A model generated the notes under the pieces. The model was not told the DNA's origin. It searched no databases and saw only the letters and a list, made by a program, of their open reading frames with translations. A program made the position numbers and the translations under genes. From NCBI GenBank assembly GCA_902615435.1, contig CACMOZ010000004.1, forward strand, positions 1-64,000: 64,000 bases of DNA, in the 5' to 3' direction. Source of the stretch: an uncultured Pelagibacteraceae bacterium (GTDB lineage Bacteria > Pseudomonadota > Alphaproteobacteria > Pelagibacterales > Pelagibacteraceae). Positions 43,785 through 52,964 of the stretch are shown here, piece by piece; the first letter of the stretch is position 1, and the number at the start of each line of letters is the position of its first letter.

Positions 43785-44768
43785 CTATCTCTCTAAAGAA
43801 ACAAGATTATTTTTTCTTACTTGATCCATAATATGATTTACTTTTTGTAAATCTGCATCTCTTATGCACATATTTTTAGAAAGATATTGTTTCCAGGTTT
43901 TTGATCCATTTTGTCCATGAAACAAACCTACCGTATGTCTCATAATATGATTTAACTGTACACCTTTTGATGTTTGCTCTTGAATATAAGGAATTAGATT
44001 TTCCATAACTTCTGTTCTTGACGGTACATTTTCATTTTTAAAAATTTCTTTTTCAATATCTGCCAAAAAATAAGGTGAGTGATATATAGCTCTGCCAATC
44101 ATCACACCGTCAACTTTTGTTAAATGTTTTTTTATTTCTTCTGTTGTTTTTACTCCACCATTAATAATTATCTCATCATCTTTAAAATAATCTTTCAATT
44201 TATAAACAAAATCATATTTTAATGGCGGAATATTTAAATTTTCCTTTGGAGTGAGTTTTTTAAGTAATGCTTTTCTTGCATGAATTATAAATTTTTTTGA
44301 ACCTGCATCTTTAGTAGTTTGAATAAAAGATTTTAAAAATTCAAAATTTTCTACATCGTTGTAACCAATTCTTGTTTTTATTGTTACAGGTAATTTGGAT
44401 GCTTTAGCCATTGCTTCAATACATTTAGCTACAAGATCTGGTTCTTGCATAAGACATGCACCAAATTTATTTTTTTGTACTTTTTTACTTGGACAACCTA
44501 AGTTTAAATTTATTTCTTTATATCCGTAGTCTTCGGAAATCTTGCAAGCTTCAGCTAGTTCATTTGGATTCGACCCACCAACTTGAAGCGTTACAGGATT
44601 ATTTATTTTTTTAAAGGAAAGTAGTTTAGATCTGTCACCTCTTATAATTGCATTAGCAACAATCATCTCAGTATACAAATGTATATTTTTGCTTATAAGA
44701 CTTAAAAAATAAATTTCGTGCTTATCAGTGCAATCCATCATAGGCGCAACTGAAACAGTTTTCTTCAT
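43785..44768 (-). CDS. dusA: tRNA-dihydrouridine synthase A
   Basis: The product has 327 residues and an FMN TIM-barrel. VAPMMDCTDKH opens the protein, LNLGCPSKKVQKNKFGACLM holds the catalytic Cys (about 101 in the KFGACLM loop), and HARKALLKKLTPKEN and NGGV follow. VGLFHGQNGSKTWKQ in the C-terminal domain is specific for DusA, which reduces U20/U20a in tRNA. It lies between rpoZ (3 bases) and tauE (2 bases). Confidence 0.94.
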   Translation of the reverse strand: MKKTVSVAPMMDCTDKHEIYFLSLISKNIHLYTEMIVANAIIRGDRSKLLSFKKINNPVTLQVGGSNPNELAEACKISEDYGYKEINLNLGCPSKKVQKNKFGACLMQEPDLVAKCIEAMAKASKLPVTIKTRIGYNDVENFEFLKSFIQTTKDAGSKKFIIHARKALLKKLTPKENLNIPPLKYDFVYKLKDYFKDDEIIINGGVKTTEEIKKHLTKVDGVMIGRAIYHSPYFLADIEKEIFKNENVPSRTEVMENLIPYIQEQTSKGVQLNHIMRHTVGLFHGQNGSKTWKQYLSKNMCIRDADLQKVNHIMDQVRKNNLVSLER

Positions 44769-44771
44769 AAT

Positions 44772-45269
44772 CTACTCTGATTTATTTTCTTCTGCTGGAA
44801 CTTCTTCACTTAATTCAAGAGGAGCTTCCTCTGTGTCTAAGTTTTCTTCTTTAATCTCTGGTTGCTCTGCTTTTAGCTCTGACAGGGCTTCATCAGCTAA
44901 GCTAGGTTTTTTTACTTCTGGAATTCTTCTCGTTCTTTTTGAAGGTAATATAGCTACACCGCTTTTAGAAACCTGTCCTTTATATAAATTTTCGAAATCG
45001 TCGTTAGTTTCCTCTTCTATTTCTTCTTGTTCCTCTGTCTCGTCTGGTTCTTTTCTTAATCTTTTAATCGCACTAGCTTCAACTTCCTTAACATCTATTT
45101 TTCCATCTCCAATTTCTCTTAATGAGATAATTGTTCGTTTATCATTATCTTCCTCGACTAACATTGGAGCGCCAGCATTTAACTGAACAGTTCTTTCTTT
45201 TGCTAATAATACTAGATCGTATTGATTATCAACTTTTTCTAAACAGTCTTCTACAGTAATCCTTGCCAT
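44772..45269 (-). CDS. rpoZ: RNA polymerase omega subunit with long acidic tail
   Basis: The first 60-70 residues are the omega fold: MARITVEDCLEKVDNQYDLVLLA (shown in part), NDKRTIISLREI and EVEASAIKRL. Omega stabilises the beta' subunit. At 165 residues the protein is about twice the usual length; residues 75-165 are a Glu-rich, low-complexity tail (runs such as EEQEEIEEE and EEVPAEENKSE) with a short basic patch (SKRTRRIPEVKK). Long tails occur in other alphaproteobacterial RpoZ, but no (p)ppGpp synthase gene follows here as is common elsewhere. Confidence 0.9.
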   Translation of the reverse strand: MARITVEDCLEKVDNQYDLVLLAKERTVQLNAGAPMLVEEDNDKRTIISLREIGDGKIDVKEVEASAIKRLRKEPDETEEQEEIEEETNDDFENLYKGQVSKSGVAILPSKRTRRIPEVKKPSLADEALSELKAEQPEIKEENLDTEEAPLELSEEVPAEENKSE

Positions 45270-45307
45270 GATGCAGAGTATATATTCAAATAATCTTAAG
45301 AAATCAA

Positions 45308-46522
45308 TTATTTTCTAAGTTTAATAGGTTCAAGCTTATTTCTTATTAAAATTAAAAGAAATAACGAAATAATTATGTATATGCCTGATACAAAAGTAAT
45401 ATTTTCAATTGAAAAACCATTATCGATCATTAAACCAAATACTGCTGTTCCAAAAGCAGTTGAAAACACCATAAAAGCTGTTGTCAAAGCTTTAATAGAT
45501 CCAATAAATTTTACTCCATATATTTCGGCCCAAGTAGATGACCCAAGCACGTTAGCTAATCCATTTGAAATACCCACTAAACCCAAAAAAATAAACGCCG
45601 AAATTTCTTGTTGATAATAAAACAATACAAACATAGATATTAAAAGAGGTATATTCATAATTGGAATTAATTTTCTACTCGTAAATTTATCAACTAAAAA
45701 ACCTGAGAAGAATAAAGTTATAATTGAAGCTAATGAATAAACCATAAATGCTTTTGGTATTGTGTAAATGCTCCACATTTTTGAGTCTGAAATAAATGAC
45801 TGATATACAAATACTCCAGTAGCTATCCAAGGCATTGCGAGCATATTAAGCGAAACAATATAAAATCTATAATCTTTAATTACTTCTCTTCTTCTCCAGC
45901 TTTTAATTTTGAAATTCTTTTTAGGATCCAAATCTTTTTCTCTGGAGTGTAATTTAATTTGTTTGATTGTATTCAAAACAACAAATGGCAAAAATATAAT
46001 TACAATAATTGCTATTCCTTGCCAAACTGATCTCCAAGAATAAATTACAAAAAGATAAGTTACTAATACAGGTAAAATAAATTCTGCAGATGACAATCCA
46101 AACCAAATTGTGCTTAGAGCTTTCCCTCTAGACTTTTCAAAAAATCTTGAGATTGTAGTCGTAGATGTATGGCTCATTAAACCTTGGCCAGAAAACCTCA
46201 TTAAAAATATACCGATTGATAAAAAAATAATACTATTGATGAAAGAAAAAAATAAAGATGAAATAAACAATAATAGAATAACAAAAAAAGAATAATAGAT
46301 TATTTGATATTCATCGATTTTCTTTCCGACCCATATAAGTAAAAGACTAGAAAATATTGTTGCAGTAGCATAAATATTTCCGAATTGTCCATGAGTAATA
46401 CCTAATTCATTTCTAATTGGTGCGTTAAACAATCCCAAAAAAAAACTCTGTCCAAAACTTGAAAAAAATGTAAATATAAATCCAAATATAATTACTTTTT
46501 TATTTATTGAGAGGTTAATCAT
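45308..46522 (-). CDS. Major facilitator superfamily transporter
   Basis: The product has 404 residues and about twelve membrane helices. SRFFEKSRGKALSTIWFGLSSAEFILP carries the MFS loop 'RG-A-s---g' (shown from residue about 127), and WRSVWQG is the usual helix 6 entry. The family resembles oxalate:formate or monocarboxylate-type carriers, but the substrate is unknown. The start codon is only 2 bases from the divergent dehydrogenase start, so both ribosome sites lie within each other's coding DNA. Confidence 0.85.
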   Translation of the reverse strand: MINLSINKKVIIFGFIFTFFSSFGQSFFLGLFNAPIRNELGITHGQFGNIYATATIFSSLLLIWVGKKIDEYQIIYYSFFVILLLFISSLFFSFINSIIFLSIGIFLMRFSGQGLMSHTSTTTISRFFEKSRGKALSTIWFGLSSAEFILPVLVTYLFVIYSWRSVWQGIAIIVIIFLPFVVLNTIKQIKLHSREKDLDPKKNFKIKSWRRREVIKDYRFYIVSLNMLAMPWIATGVFVYQSFISDSKMWSIYTIPKAFMVYSLASIITLFFSGFLVDKFTSRKLIPIMNIPLLISMFVLFYYQQEISAFIFLGLVGISNGLANVLGSSTWAEIYGVKFIGSIKALTTAFMVFSTAFGTAVFGLMIDNGFSIENITFVSGIYIIISLFLLILIRNKLEPIKLRK

Positions 46523-46524
46523 TT

Positions 46525-47394
46525 ATGACGTGTAAAGTTTCTTTCATAGGTTTGGGTGTTATGGGTTACCCTATGGCAGGTTATATATCAAAAGCCGGTC
46601 ATAATGTAACCGTTTATAACCGAACTAAAGCAAAAGCAGAGAAATGGATTACAGAATATAAAGGTAAAATAGCTGATACTCCAATGGAAGCTGCTAAAGA
46701 TTGTGATTTCGTATTTACATGCGTTGGTAATGACAAAGATTTAGAAGAGGTAACAATTGGTAAACAAGGAATTTATAATACTATTAAAAAAGGCGCAGTA
46801 CACATTGATAACACAACAGCATCCGCAATTATTGCAAGAAAATTATATTCAAACTCAAAAGCGCATGGTTGGGGTTTCTTAGATGCGCCAATATCTGGTG
46901 GTCAAGCGGGCGCTGAAGGTGGAATTTTAACAGTAATGGTTGGTGGAGACCAATCAGATTACGATAAAGCTTTGCCAGTTATAGATTGCTATAGCAAAAA
47001 AGTTAAACTAATGGGTCCAGCTGGAAATGGTCAATTGACCAAGATGGTAAACCAAATTTGTATCGCAGGTTTAGTGCAAGGATTATCTGAAGCGATAAAT
47101 TTTGGAATGAACGCAGGATTAAACATGCACGATGTTATTGAAGTTATCTCAAAAGGTGCTGCTCAGTCATGGCAAATGGAAAATAGACACAAAACAATGA
47201 TTGAAGATAAATTTGATTATGGTTTTGCCGTTGATTGGATGAGAAAAGATTTAAAAATAGCAATGGATGAGGCAAAAAAAAATAATTCACCCCTACCTAT
47301 CACAAAAATTATTGATGAATATTATTCAGAAGTTCAAAAAATGGGTGGTCAAAGATGGGATACTTCAAGTTTAATTAAAAGATTTAGAAAATAA
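46525..47394 (+). CDS. 3-hydroxyisobutyrate dehydrogenase-family oxidoreductase
   Basis: The product has 289 residues. The NAD(P) site is FIGLGVMGYPMA (7-18), the substrate site APISGGQAGAEGG (121-133), and the catalytic Lys is K173 in TKMVNQI. It belongs to the beta-hydroxyacid dehydrogenases (3-hydroxyisobutyrate, tartronate semialdehyde or succinate semialdehyde reductases); the exact substrate cannot be read off. GAGAGG at 46509-46514 is the likely ribosome site, inside the divergent MFS gene. The next gene starts 3 bases after it. Confidence 0.87.
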   Translation: MTCKVSFIGLGVMGYPMAGYISKAGHNVTVYNRTKAKAEKWITEYKGKIADTPMEAAKDCDFVFTCVGNDKDLEEVTIGKQGIYNTIKKGAVHIDNTTASAIIARKLYSNSKAHGWGFLDAPISGGQAGAEGGILTVMVGGDQSDYDKALPVIDCYSKKVKLMGPAGNGQLTKMVNQICIAGLVQGLSEAINFGMNAGLNMHDVIEVISKGAAQSWQMENRHKTMIEDKFDYGFAVDWMRKDLKIAMDEAKKNNSPLPITKIIDEYYSEVQKMGGQRWDTSSLIKRFRK

Positions 47395-47397
47395 ATC

Positions 47398-48006
47398 GTG
47401 TCAGAAACAGTCAGTTACTACGAAGATTCAAAAGAGATAGAAAAAAAAATTTGGGATTTATTATCAAAAGCTGTCAAAGATAGATCTTCTGAATTCAGAA
47501 CTCCAGTTTTTATTTGCGGAAATGATCAAGATCTAGATGGAAGAGTGGTTGTTCTTAGAAAGGCAGATCAACAAAATAATTTTATTCAGTACCATAGCGA
47601 TATTAGATCTTCAAAAATTGAAAAAATAAAAAAAAATCCAAAGTGCTCTATTTTATTTTATGGTAAAGAAGAAAAAATACAGCTTAGAGTAAAGGCTGAG
47701 TGCGAAGTAAATTACAACAATGATGTTACAAAAGAGTCTTGGGAAAAAACTGGCCATATCAGTAGAAAATGTTACTTGGTTACTAATGGACCTGGAACAG
47801 AATCTGAAAAACCTACCTCAGGGTTAGATAATAAGTTTGATAATTTCGATTTTACGAAAGAAGAGAGCGAAGCCGGTTATAAAAACTTTTGTGTCATCAG
47901 ATGTAAAATTAAAAGTATTGAATGGCTTTATTTGGCAGCCAAAGGTCATCGAAGAGCTTTAATTGATTTGAATGGTTCTAAAAAATTTACTTGGTTAGTG
48001 CCTTAA
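47398..48006 (+). CDS. Pyridoxamine 5'-phosphate oxidase-like flavin protein
   Basis: The product has 202 residues with a GTG start three bases after the dehydrogenase stop. LDGRVVVLRKAD, FIQYHSDIRSSKIEKI and CSILFYGKEEKIQLRVKA (blocks 50-105) form the split beta-barrel with FMN phosphate contacts. The C-terminal half has YKNFCVIRCKIKSIEWLYLA, resembling PNPOx 'alternative' proteins rather than true PdxH, which has a conserved C-terminal RLSP motif not seen here. Role unknown; a general flavin or pyridoxal function is possible. Confidence 0.75.
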   Translation: MSETVSYYEDSKEIEKKIWDLLSKAVKDRSSEFRTPVFICGNDQDLDGRVVVLRKADQQNNFIQYHSDIRSSKIEKIKKNPKCSILFYGKEEKIQLRVKAECEVNYNNDVTKESWEKTGHISRKCYLVTNGPGTESEKPTSGLDNKFDNFDFTKEESEAGYKNFCVIRCKIKSIEWLYLAAKGHRRALIDLNGSKKFTWLVP

Positions 48007-48007
48007 A

Positions 48008-49447
48008 TTATTGAGTATAACCTTTTAAAGACTTCGCATCTTTTTTATCGACAATAATTGATTTTACATCAGACCAAAATTGTTTTGCACCGTACTCTTC
48101 ATATCCTTGAAGGGTTCCTTTATCTATGCAATTTTCTCCAAACCATTTTTTTTGATCTTTTTTATATCCTTGTTTTTCTCCGTTCCATTCTTTTGATCCG
48201 TCTCTTCTTTTAATAATCTGGTGGAGATTGGATTTATAATTTAATGAACATGTTGGAAGGGCATGTGCACTCTCAGTATCGTATCTTGAAGGTGGATACA
48301 TTCTACTTTCAAAATGATGTCCACCAGAGTAGGTTAAAAGATATAAGTTAGGATTATTGGAAGAGTCTTTTAAATTTTTACATACCCAAGGAGGTGTTGA
48401 CTCATCCTGCTTCCCATTGATTGCAAACATTTTAATTTTATTACTATAATTAACTTCTGATATATCAGGGCAAGCAGCATTAATCATAAAACCCATAGTA
48501 ATTAAGTTCATAGATGGATATTTATCTCTAAAATCTTGCCAGCCTGCTTTAAATATAGCTAATGAACCTGTTGAAGATCCAATTAAAATTACTTCTTTAG
48601 TTTTTCCGTATTGTTTTGTGACTTCATCTATAGTTGCTATAGCATCATAAAGGATCATTGAACTTGTATATGATCCGGTAAACTTTTTTTGATACCTTGG
48701 TTCGGCGCCATATACTATAGCAGTTGTATATCCATATTTACTTACCTGATTTTCGTAATAAATCTCATCATCCATATTAGGAGTGCTCGAGGGAACTACA
48801 ATTATTAATCCATTTGAAATTGATTCAAGATTTCTTAATTCTACTCTTACTTTTTGATCCTTACCTTTGTTATTTAATAAAGTAAGGTCGTCTATTGTAT
48901 TTTTTGAATTTATAGTTATTTCTGTTACCTTTCTATCATCTTTTGAAACTATTTTTTTAGGTACATCTCCGATTCTTTTAAAATTAATAACACAAGGAAC
49001 ATAGTCACTATCTCCTTTATATCTTCTTTTCATTTTTAAATTCCCGTATTGTTTGTCTCCATAGTACTGTGATTTACCACCTACTTTTCTTTTAAATTGA
49101 TAAACAGAATATTTTTTTTCATCATTATTTAAGTTGCCTGTGATGATACTTTTATTGCCTCGTCTTTCGCCTTTTATATAAATTTTACCTTTTTCATCAA
49201 CTTTTGACTTTTTTTCATCTAGCACCCATCTTCCAGCTCCGCCTCTATCATTTGTAACCATCCCGTTTTTAATTATAAATTGACTACCGTCATAAGCGTT
49301 ACTATTTTTACTACCTCTACAATAATCACTAAAGGTATATGCTCCATCATACTTGGGTGAAGGCTGTCCAACCTTCGCAAAAGTATTTGATGTAAGTAAA
49401 ATTAAAATTAAGAAACTATTTTTTATACTTTTTAATATTTTCAACAT
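48008..49447 (-). CDS. Secreted alpha/beta hydrolase with N-terminal beta-rich domain
   Basis: The product has 479 residues with a signal peptide (about 1-24). Residues 30-165 form a beta-rich region without a clear family (DYCRGSKNSN, RWVLDEKKS, YGNLKMKRRY). The C-terminal half is an alpha/beta hydrolase: G290-S-S292-T-G294 is the nucleophile elbow, D348 (NGKQDEST) the acid, and H377 or H378 (SGGHHFES) the base. GLIIVVPSST is the strand before the oxyanion hole. It probably hydrolyses an ester in the periplasm or outside. The start overlaps the gamma-carbonic anhydrase end by 32 bases; no later start would keep the signal peptide. Confidence 0.7.
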   Translation of the reverse strand: MLKILKSIKNSFLILILLTSNTFAKVGQPSPKYDGAYTFSDYCRGSKNSNAYDGSQFIIKNGMVTNDRGGAGRWVLDEKKSKVDEKGKIYIKGERRGNKSIITGNLNNDEKKYSVYQFKRKVGGKSQYYGDKQYGNLKMKRRYKGDSDYVPCVINFKRIGDVPKKIVSKDDRKVTEITINSKNTIDDLTLLNNKGKDQKVRVELRNLESISNGLIIVVPSSTPNMDDEIYYENQVSKYGYTTAIVYGAEPRYQKKFTGSYTSSMILYDAIATIDEVTKQYGKTKEVILIGSSTGSLAIFKAGWQDFRDKYPSMNLITMGFMINAACPDISEVNYSNKIKMFAINGKQDESTPPWVCKNLKDSSNNPNLYLLTYSGGHHFESRMYPPSRYDTESAHALPTCSLNYKSNLHQIIKRRDGSKEWNGEKQGYKKDQKKWFGENCIDKGTLQGYEEYGAKQFWSDVKSIIVDKKDAKSLKGYTQ

Positions 49448-49919
49448 AGTCTCTAGCGTTTTCTTTGATATGCTCTATTTCTTCATCTGTAACTTGCCTT
49501 ACTACTTTACCAGGGCTTCCTAAGACTAGTGATCTATCTGGAATAACTTTATTTTCTGTTACCAGTGAGTTAGCTCCGATGATACAGTTTTTTCCAATTT
49601 TTGCTTTGTTTAAAATAGTTGAGCCTATTCCAATAATACAATCATCTGAAATTTCACATCCATGTAGCATTACCATATGTCCTACTGTAACACCCTTGCC
49701 TACAATAGTTGGACAACCTGGGTCTGTGTGTATTACGCTACCATCTTGAATGTTAGAACCTTCACCTATAATTATTGGTTCTAAATCACCTCTTAAAGTT
49801 GCATTGAACCAAATATTAGAATTCTTTTTTAATTCTACTCTACCAATAATAACTACATTAGAAGCTACCCAGCTGTCTGGATCCATTTTTGGAGTATGAC
49901 CGTTAACATCGTAAATCAT
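49416..49919 (-). CDS. Gamma-carbonic anhydrase-family hexapeptide protein
   Basis: The product has 167 residues and a left-handed beta-helix. The zinc His residues are in DGSVIHTD, VGHMVMLHGCEI (two His) as in gamma-class enzymes; NIWFNATLRGDLEPI is the usual entry. The family includes YrdA and PaaY; some members are active carbonic anhydrases, others have unknown roles. It lies upstream of the secreted hydrolase on the same strand, divergent from the thioredoxin-like gene by 41 bases. Confidence 0.88.
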   Translation of the reverse strand: MIYDVNGHTPKMDPDSWVASNVVIIGRVELKKNSNIWFNATLRGDLEPIIIGEGSNIQDGSVIHTDPGCPTIVGKGVTVGHMVMLHGCEISDDCIIGIGSTILNKAKIGKNCIIGANSLVTENKVIPDRSLVLGSPGKVVRQVTDEEIEHIKENARDYVENIKKYKK

Positions 49920-49960
49920 AAATTTGCTGTAATGTATTATTAATTATCTTATAATATATT

Positions 49961-50518
49961 ATGGCTTTAACAAAGACACCAATATGCGATTTTGGAAAAA
50001 AAGCTGTGGATTTCAATCTAAAATCAATAGATAATAAAATAATTTCCCTTAATGATGTTAAAGGTGAAAAAGCTACACTTATTATGTTCATATGTAATCA
50101 CTGTCCTTATGTAAAAGCTATTATACGTGATTTAGCGCAGGATTGTAACGAATTAAAAAAAGATGGGATTAACACTGTTGCAATCATGTCTAATGATACT
50201 AAAAATTATCCTGAAGACTCTTTCGATAATATGATTAAATTTGCAAAAACAAATAATTTTGGAGAGATAAATTATTTAATAGATGAAACACAAGAGATTG
50301 CAAAGAAATATGGTGCTGTTTGTACACCTGATTTCTTTGGATACAATAAGGAATTAAAACTTCAGTATCGAGGAAGATTTAGAGAACTTAAAGATTTAAA
50401 ACCTGTTTCAGGTGGAGATAGTGATTTAAAAATAGCGATGAAAATGATTTCTGAAACACAATCTGGTCCGAAAGAGCAAATACCTAGTATGGGATGTAAT
50501 ATAAAGTGGTTTAATTAA
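49961..50518 (+). CDS. Thioredoxin-like peroxiredoxin-family protein
   Basis: The product has 185 residues in the AhpC/TSA-thioredoxin superfamily. The active motif is C45-N-H-C48 in MFICNHCPYVKA, different from the WCGPC of thioredoxin; YGAVCTPDFFGY gives a cis-Pro segment. FDNMIKFAKTN and YLIDETQEIAKKYG follow the peroxiredoxin course. No signal peptide is seen, so it acts in the cytoplasm, probably as a thiol-disulfide reductase or peroxidase. It overlaps the following GT4 gene by one base. Confidence 0.85.
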   Translation: MALTKTPICDFGKKAVDFNLKSIDNKIISLNDVKGEKATLIMFICNHCPYVKAIIRDLAQDCNELKKDGINTVAIMSNDTKNYPEDSFDNMIKFAKTNNFGEINYLIDETQEIAKKYGAVCTPDFFGYNKELKLQYRGRFRELKDLKPVSGGDSDLKIAMKMISETQSGPKEQIPSMGCNIKWFN

Positions 50519-51603
50519 TGTTTTTAGTATCTACAAGAAATTTTCCTCCTGAACTTGGTGGAATGCAGAACCTTATGGAGGGTTTATCTAACGCTCTTAC
50601 AAATCATGGTCCGGTCAAGGTTTTTGCGGACAACCATGAGGATGCTATTGAATATGATCAAAATTCGAAATTAAATATAGAAAGAATTTCAGGTTTTAAA
50701 ATATTTAGAAAGTATAGAAAAGCTAATTTAGTTAAAGATTTTATTAAACAAAATCAAATAAGAGCATGTTTCTTTGATCATTGGAAAAGTATTGAAAATA
50801 TTGAATTAGAGACCCTTAAGAAAACAAAGTCTTTCTGCTTAATTCACTCAAAGGAAATAAATCATCCTGTAGGCACTTCATTAAACAAAAGAGTTTTAAA
50901 ATCGTTAGGAAAAGCAGATTTTATAATTGCAAATTCAAAATTTACAAAGGAATTAGGTTTAAAACTTGGATTAAAAGACATTCATGTCATTAATCCTGGT
51001 TGTAACTATCCTATAGCTATTAGTGAAACAGCTAGAGAGTTTTCCAAAAATATTTTTGGTAATGCATCACCTAAATTAATTACCGTTTCTAGGTTAGATA
51101 GTCGTAAAAGCCATCAAAATATTTTAATGTCAATTAAAAATCTTTTACCAAAATTTCCAAATTTAAAATATGTATCAATTGGTGATGGAGATGAAAGAAA
51201 AAATATTGAGAAATTAAGAAAAGAATTAGGTTTAGAAAAAAATGTCGAATTAATTTTTAGCTCCTCAGAACAAGAAAAAGTTAGTTTACTTGAACAATCA
51301 GATGTCTTTGTAATGCCTTCGGTTGTTTATAAAAAATCGGTTGAGGGATTTGGCATTACTTATATTGAAGCTGCATCTTACGGGAAGCCATCAATTGGAG
51401 GAATATATGGTGGTGAAGGAGATGCAATAAAATCTGGTGTAACAGGATATCTATGCAATGGTAATGACTTAAATGCTATTTACGATACACTTTTAAAAGT
51501 CTTATCAAATGAAAAATATAAAGAACTTGGTGCTAATGCTTTTGAATTTTCCAAAGGCTTTGCTTGGGATAAAATTATTAAGAATTATATTAATTTAATT
51601 TAG
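50518..51603 (+). CDS. Glycosyltransferase family 4
   Basis: The product has 361 residues with a GT-B fold. TRNFPPELGGMQNLMEGL at residues 5-22 is the acceptor-side loop; VSRLDSRKSHQNIL begins the C-terminal domain near 187; EGFGITYIEAASYGKPSIGG (about 273-292) holds the E-x7-E nucleotide-sugar motif. It transfers a sugar to a glycolipid or LPS intermediate. The following GT9 gene is convergent and overlaps by 14 bases, showing a mixed-orientation surface-glycan region. Confidence 0.88.
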   Translation: MFLVSTRNFPPELGGMQNLMEGLSNALTNHGPVKVFADNHEDAIEYDQNSKLNIERISGFKIFRKYRKANLVKDFIKQNQIRACFFDHWKSIENIELETLKKTKSFCLIHSKEINHPVGTSLNKRVLKSLGKADFIIANSKFTKELGLKLGLKDIHVINPGCNYPIAISETAREFSKNIFGNASPKLITVSRLDSRKSHQNILMSIKNLLPKFPNLKYVSIGDGDERKNIEKLRKELGLEKNVELIFSSSEQEKVSLLEQSDVFVMPSVVYKKSVEGFGITYIEAASYGKPSIGGIYGGEGDAIKSGVTGYLCNGNDLNAIYDTLLKVLSNEKYKELGANAFEFSKGFAWDKIIKNYINLI

Positions 51604-52522
51604 ATTTTACTTTTTCTAAAACGGTTTCGACTGATAAATCATTTAGATTTTCAACACTGATTGCTTTAAAATTAAAATTTTCAATACTCACTTTCTTTGC
51701 AGTCGTGTGACTTCCAAAAAGCACAATTCCTGCTTTATCTAAATGTGAAGCTATATGAGCAGGTCCAGTATCATTGGCAATAATAAATTTAGCGTTACTT
51801 ATTAAAGATACTAATGTTTTGATATCAACTGGCTGATTATTATCTAAAACTACTTTGGCATTCAACTCATTAGCTTCGTCAATTTCATCTGGCCCGGGAG
51901 CTAACAAAATTGGATATTTATTTTTATAATCTTGTTTCAGTCGTGAAATTAAATCTTTAAAAAAAGGCCATTTTTTTTGAGGAAGTTTTTTTGAACAAAA
52001 AGGAAATAACAAAATATATTCATTATTTGCATATTGTTTTTTTAACCTAGAGATATCCGATAAAGCCCAACTTAAATCTATATTTTTTACAAATTCAGTT
52101 TGTATACCGCTTTTTTTTAATTGAATTTCCATTCTATCTAAAACAGGATCTTTATCGAAGTCACTCTTTTTTTGACCTGGCTCTAATGAGGTTTCCGTGG
52201 AAGACCATTCTGCATTTTTTAAAATAAATCTTTTATAAAATTTTGTTCTGCTTGAATTTTGCAAATCATAGATTTTCGTAAAATCATATTTAGCTAGATT
52301 GTTTTTTAGATTTTTTAAATAAAATAAATTCCATCTTGGTAATCTCTTATCTATTATAACACCATCTAAATAAGGGCATTCTGACATAAAAATTGCATAT
52401 GGCTGAGCTGTAAGTAAAAATACTTTTCTATTTATGTAAAATTTTTTTATATCTTTTATGGCTCCATTTGCTTGAATTAAATCGCCTAAAGAACCATGCT
52501 TTATTATTAATATATTTGACAT
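51590..52522 (-). CDS. Glycosyltransferase family 9 (heptosyltransferase-like), second copy
   Basis: The product has 310 residues. ILIIKHGSLGDLIQANGAI is the GT9 start (shown from residue 4) and NAKFIIANDTGPAHIASHL the donor site near 245-263, with the Asp-Thr-Gly-Pro motif intact. It is closer to the LPS ADP-heptose type than the copy at 6897-7850, which has NGVMHM instead. Cell-surface glycan or LPS-core assembly is inferred. Confidence 0.88.
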   Translation of the reverse strand: MSNILIIKHGSLGDLIQANGAIKDIKKFYINRKVFLLTAQPYAIFMSECPYLDGVIIDKRLPRWNLFYLKNLKNNLAKYDFTKIYDLQNSSRTKFYKRFILKNAEWSSTETSLEPGQKKSDFDKDPVLDRMEIQLKKSGIQTEFVKNIDLSWALSDISRLKKQYANNEYILLFPFCSKKLPQKKWPFFKDLISRLKQDYKNKYPILLAPGPDEIDEANELNAKVVLDNNQPVDIKTLVSLISNAKFIIANDTGPAHIASHLDKAGIVLFGSHTTAKKVSIENFNFKAISVENLNDLSVETVLEKVKSKLN

Positions 52523-52568
52523 TGTTATTTCGAAGTATATTTAATAATTAATTTAGTCAAATATTAAT

Positions 52569-52964
52569 ATGAATGAGAAAATGGACAGAATATTGGCAGA
52601 AATATCAGCTGGAGAGTTAATAGATAAAATTACTATTTTAGAAATAAAAAAAGAGAAAATAAGTAATAAAGAAAAATTAATAGAGGTAGATAAAGAATTG
52701 GTTTCATTAAATGAAACTTTAAAAAAATCTATAAATGATGAAAATAAAATTCTTAGTTTTAAGAATGATCTTAAAAACATAAATTTAAAACTTTGGGATA
52801 TAGAAGATGGGAAGAGATCTGCTGAAAAAAATAATAAATTTGACGAAAAATTCATTCAACTAGCAAGAAATGTTTACAAATTTAATGACGAAAGAGCGAA
52901 GATCAAATTAGCAATCAATAATGCTTTTGGATCAAACATAAAAGAAGTAAAATCTTACGAATAA
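52569..52964 (+). CDS. DUF6165-like helical protein
   Basis: The product has 131 residues, almost all charged helix. ILAEISAGELIDKITILEIKKEKI at residues 8-31 (shown from residue 8, in part) and LKLWDIEDGKR at about 77-87 resemble the DUF6165 family, often encoded beside glycosyltransferases. Heptad-like Leu/Ile spacing suggests a coiled coil. An in-frame ATG four codons later (MDRILAE) is a possible alternative start. Function unknown. It is convergent with the nitrilase gene with no spacer. Confidence 0.6.
   Translation: MNEKMDRILAEISAGELIDKITILEIKKEKISNKEKLIEVDKELVSLNETLKKSINDENKILSFKNDLKNINLKLWDIEDGKRSAEKNNKFDEKFIQLARNVYKFNDERAKIKLAINNAFGSNIKEVKSYE

Noticed and set aside
44728-45186. Ser-rich 152-codon plus-strand frame opposite rpoZ
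   Set aside because: It is the complement of the Glu-rich rpoZ tail; Ser runs are an artefact of GAA/GAG codons read in reverse.
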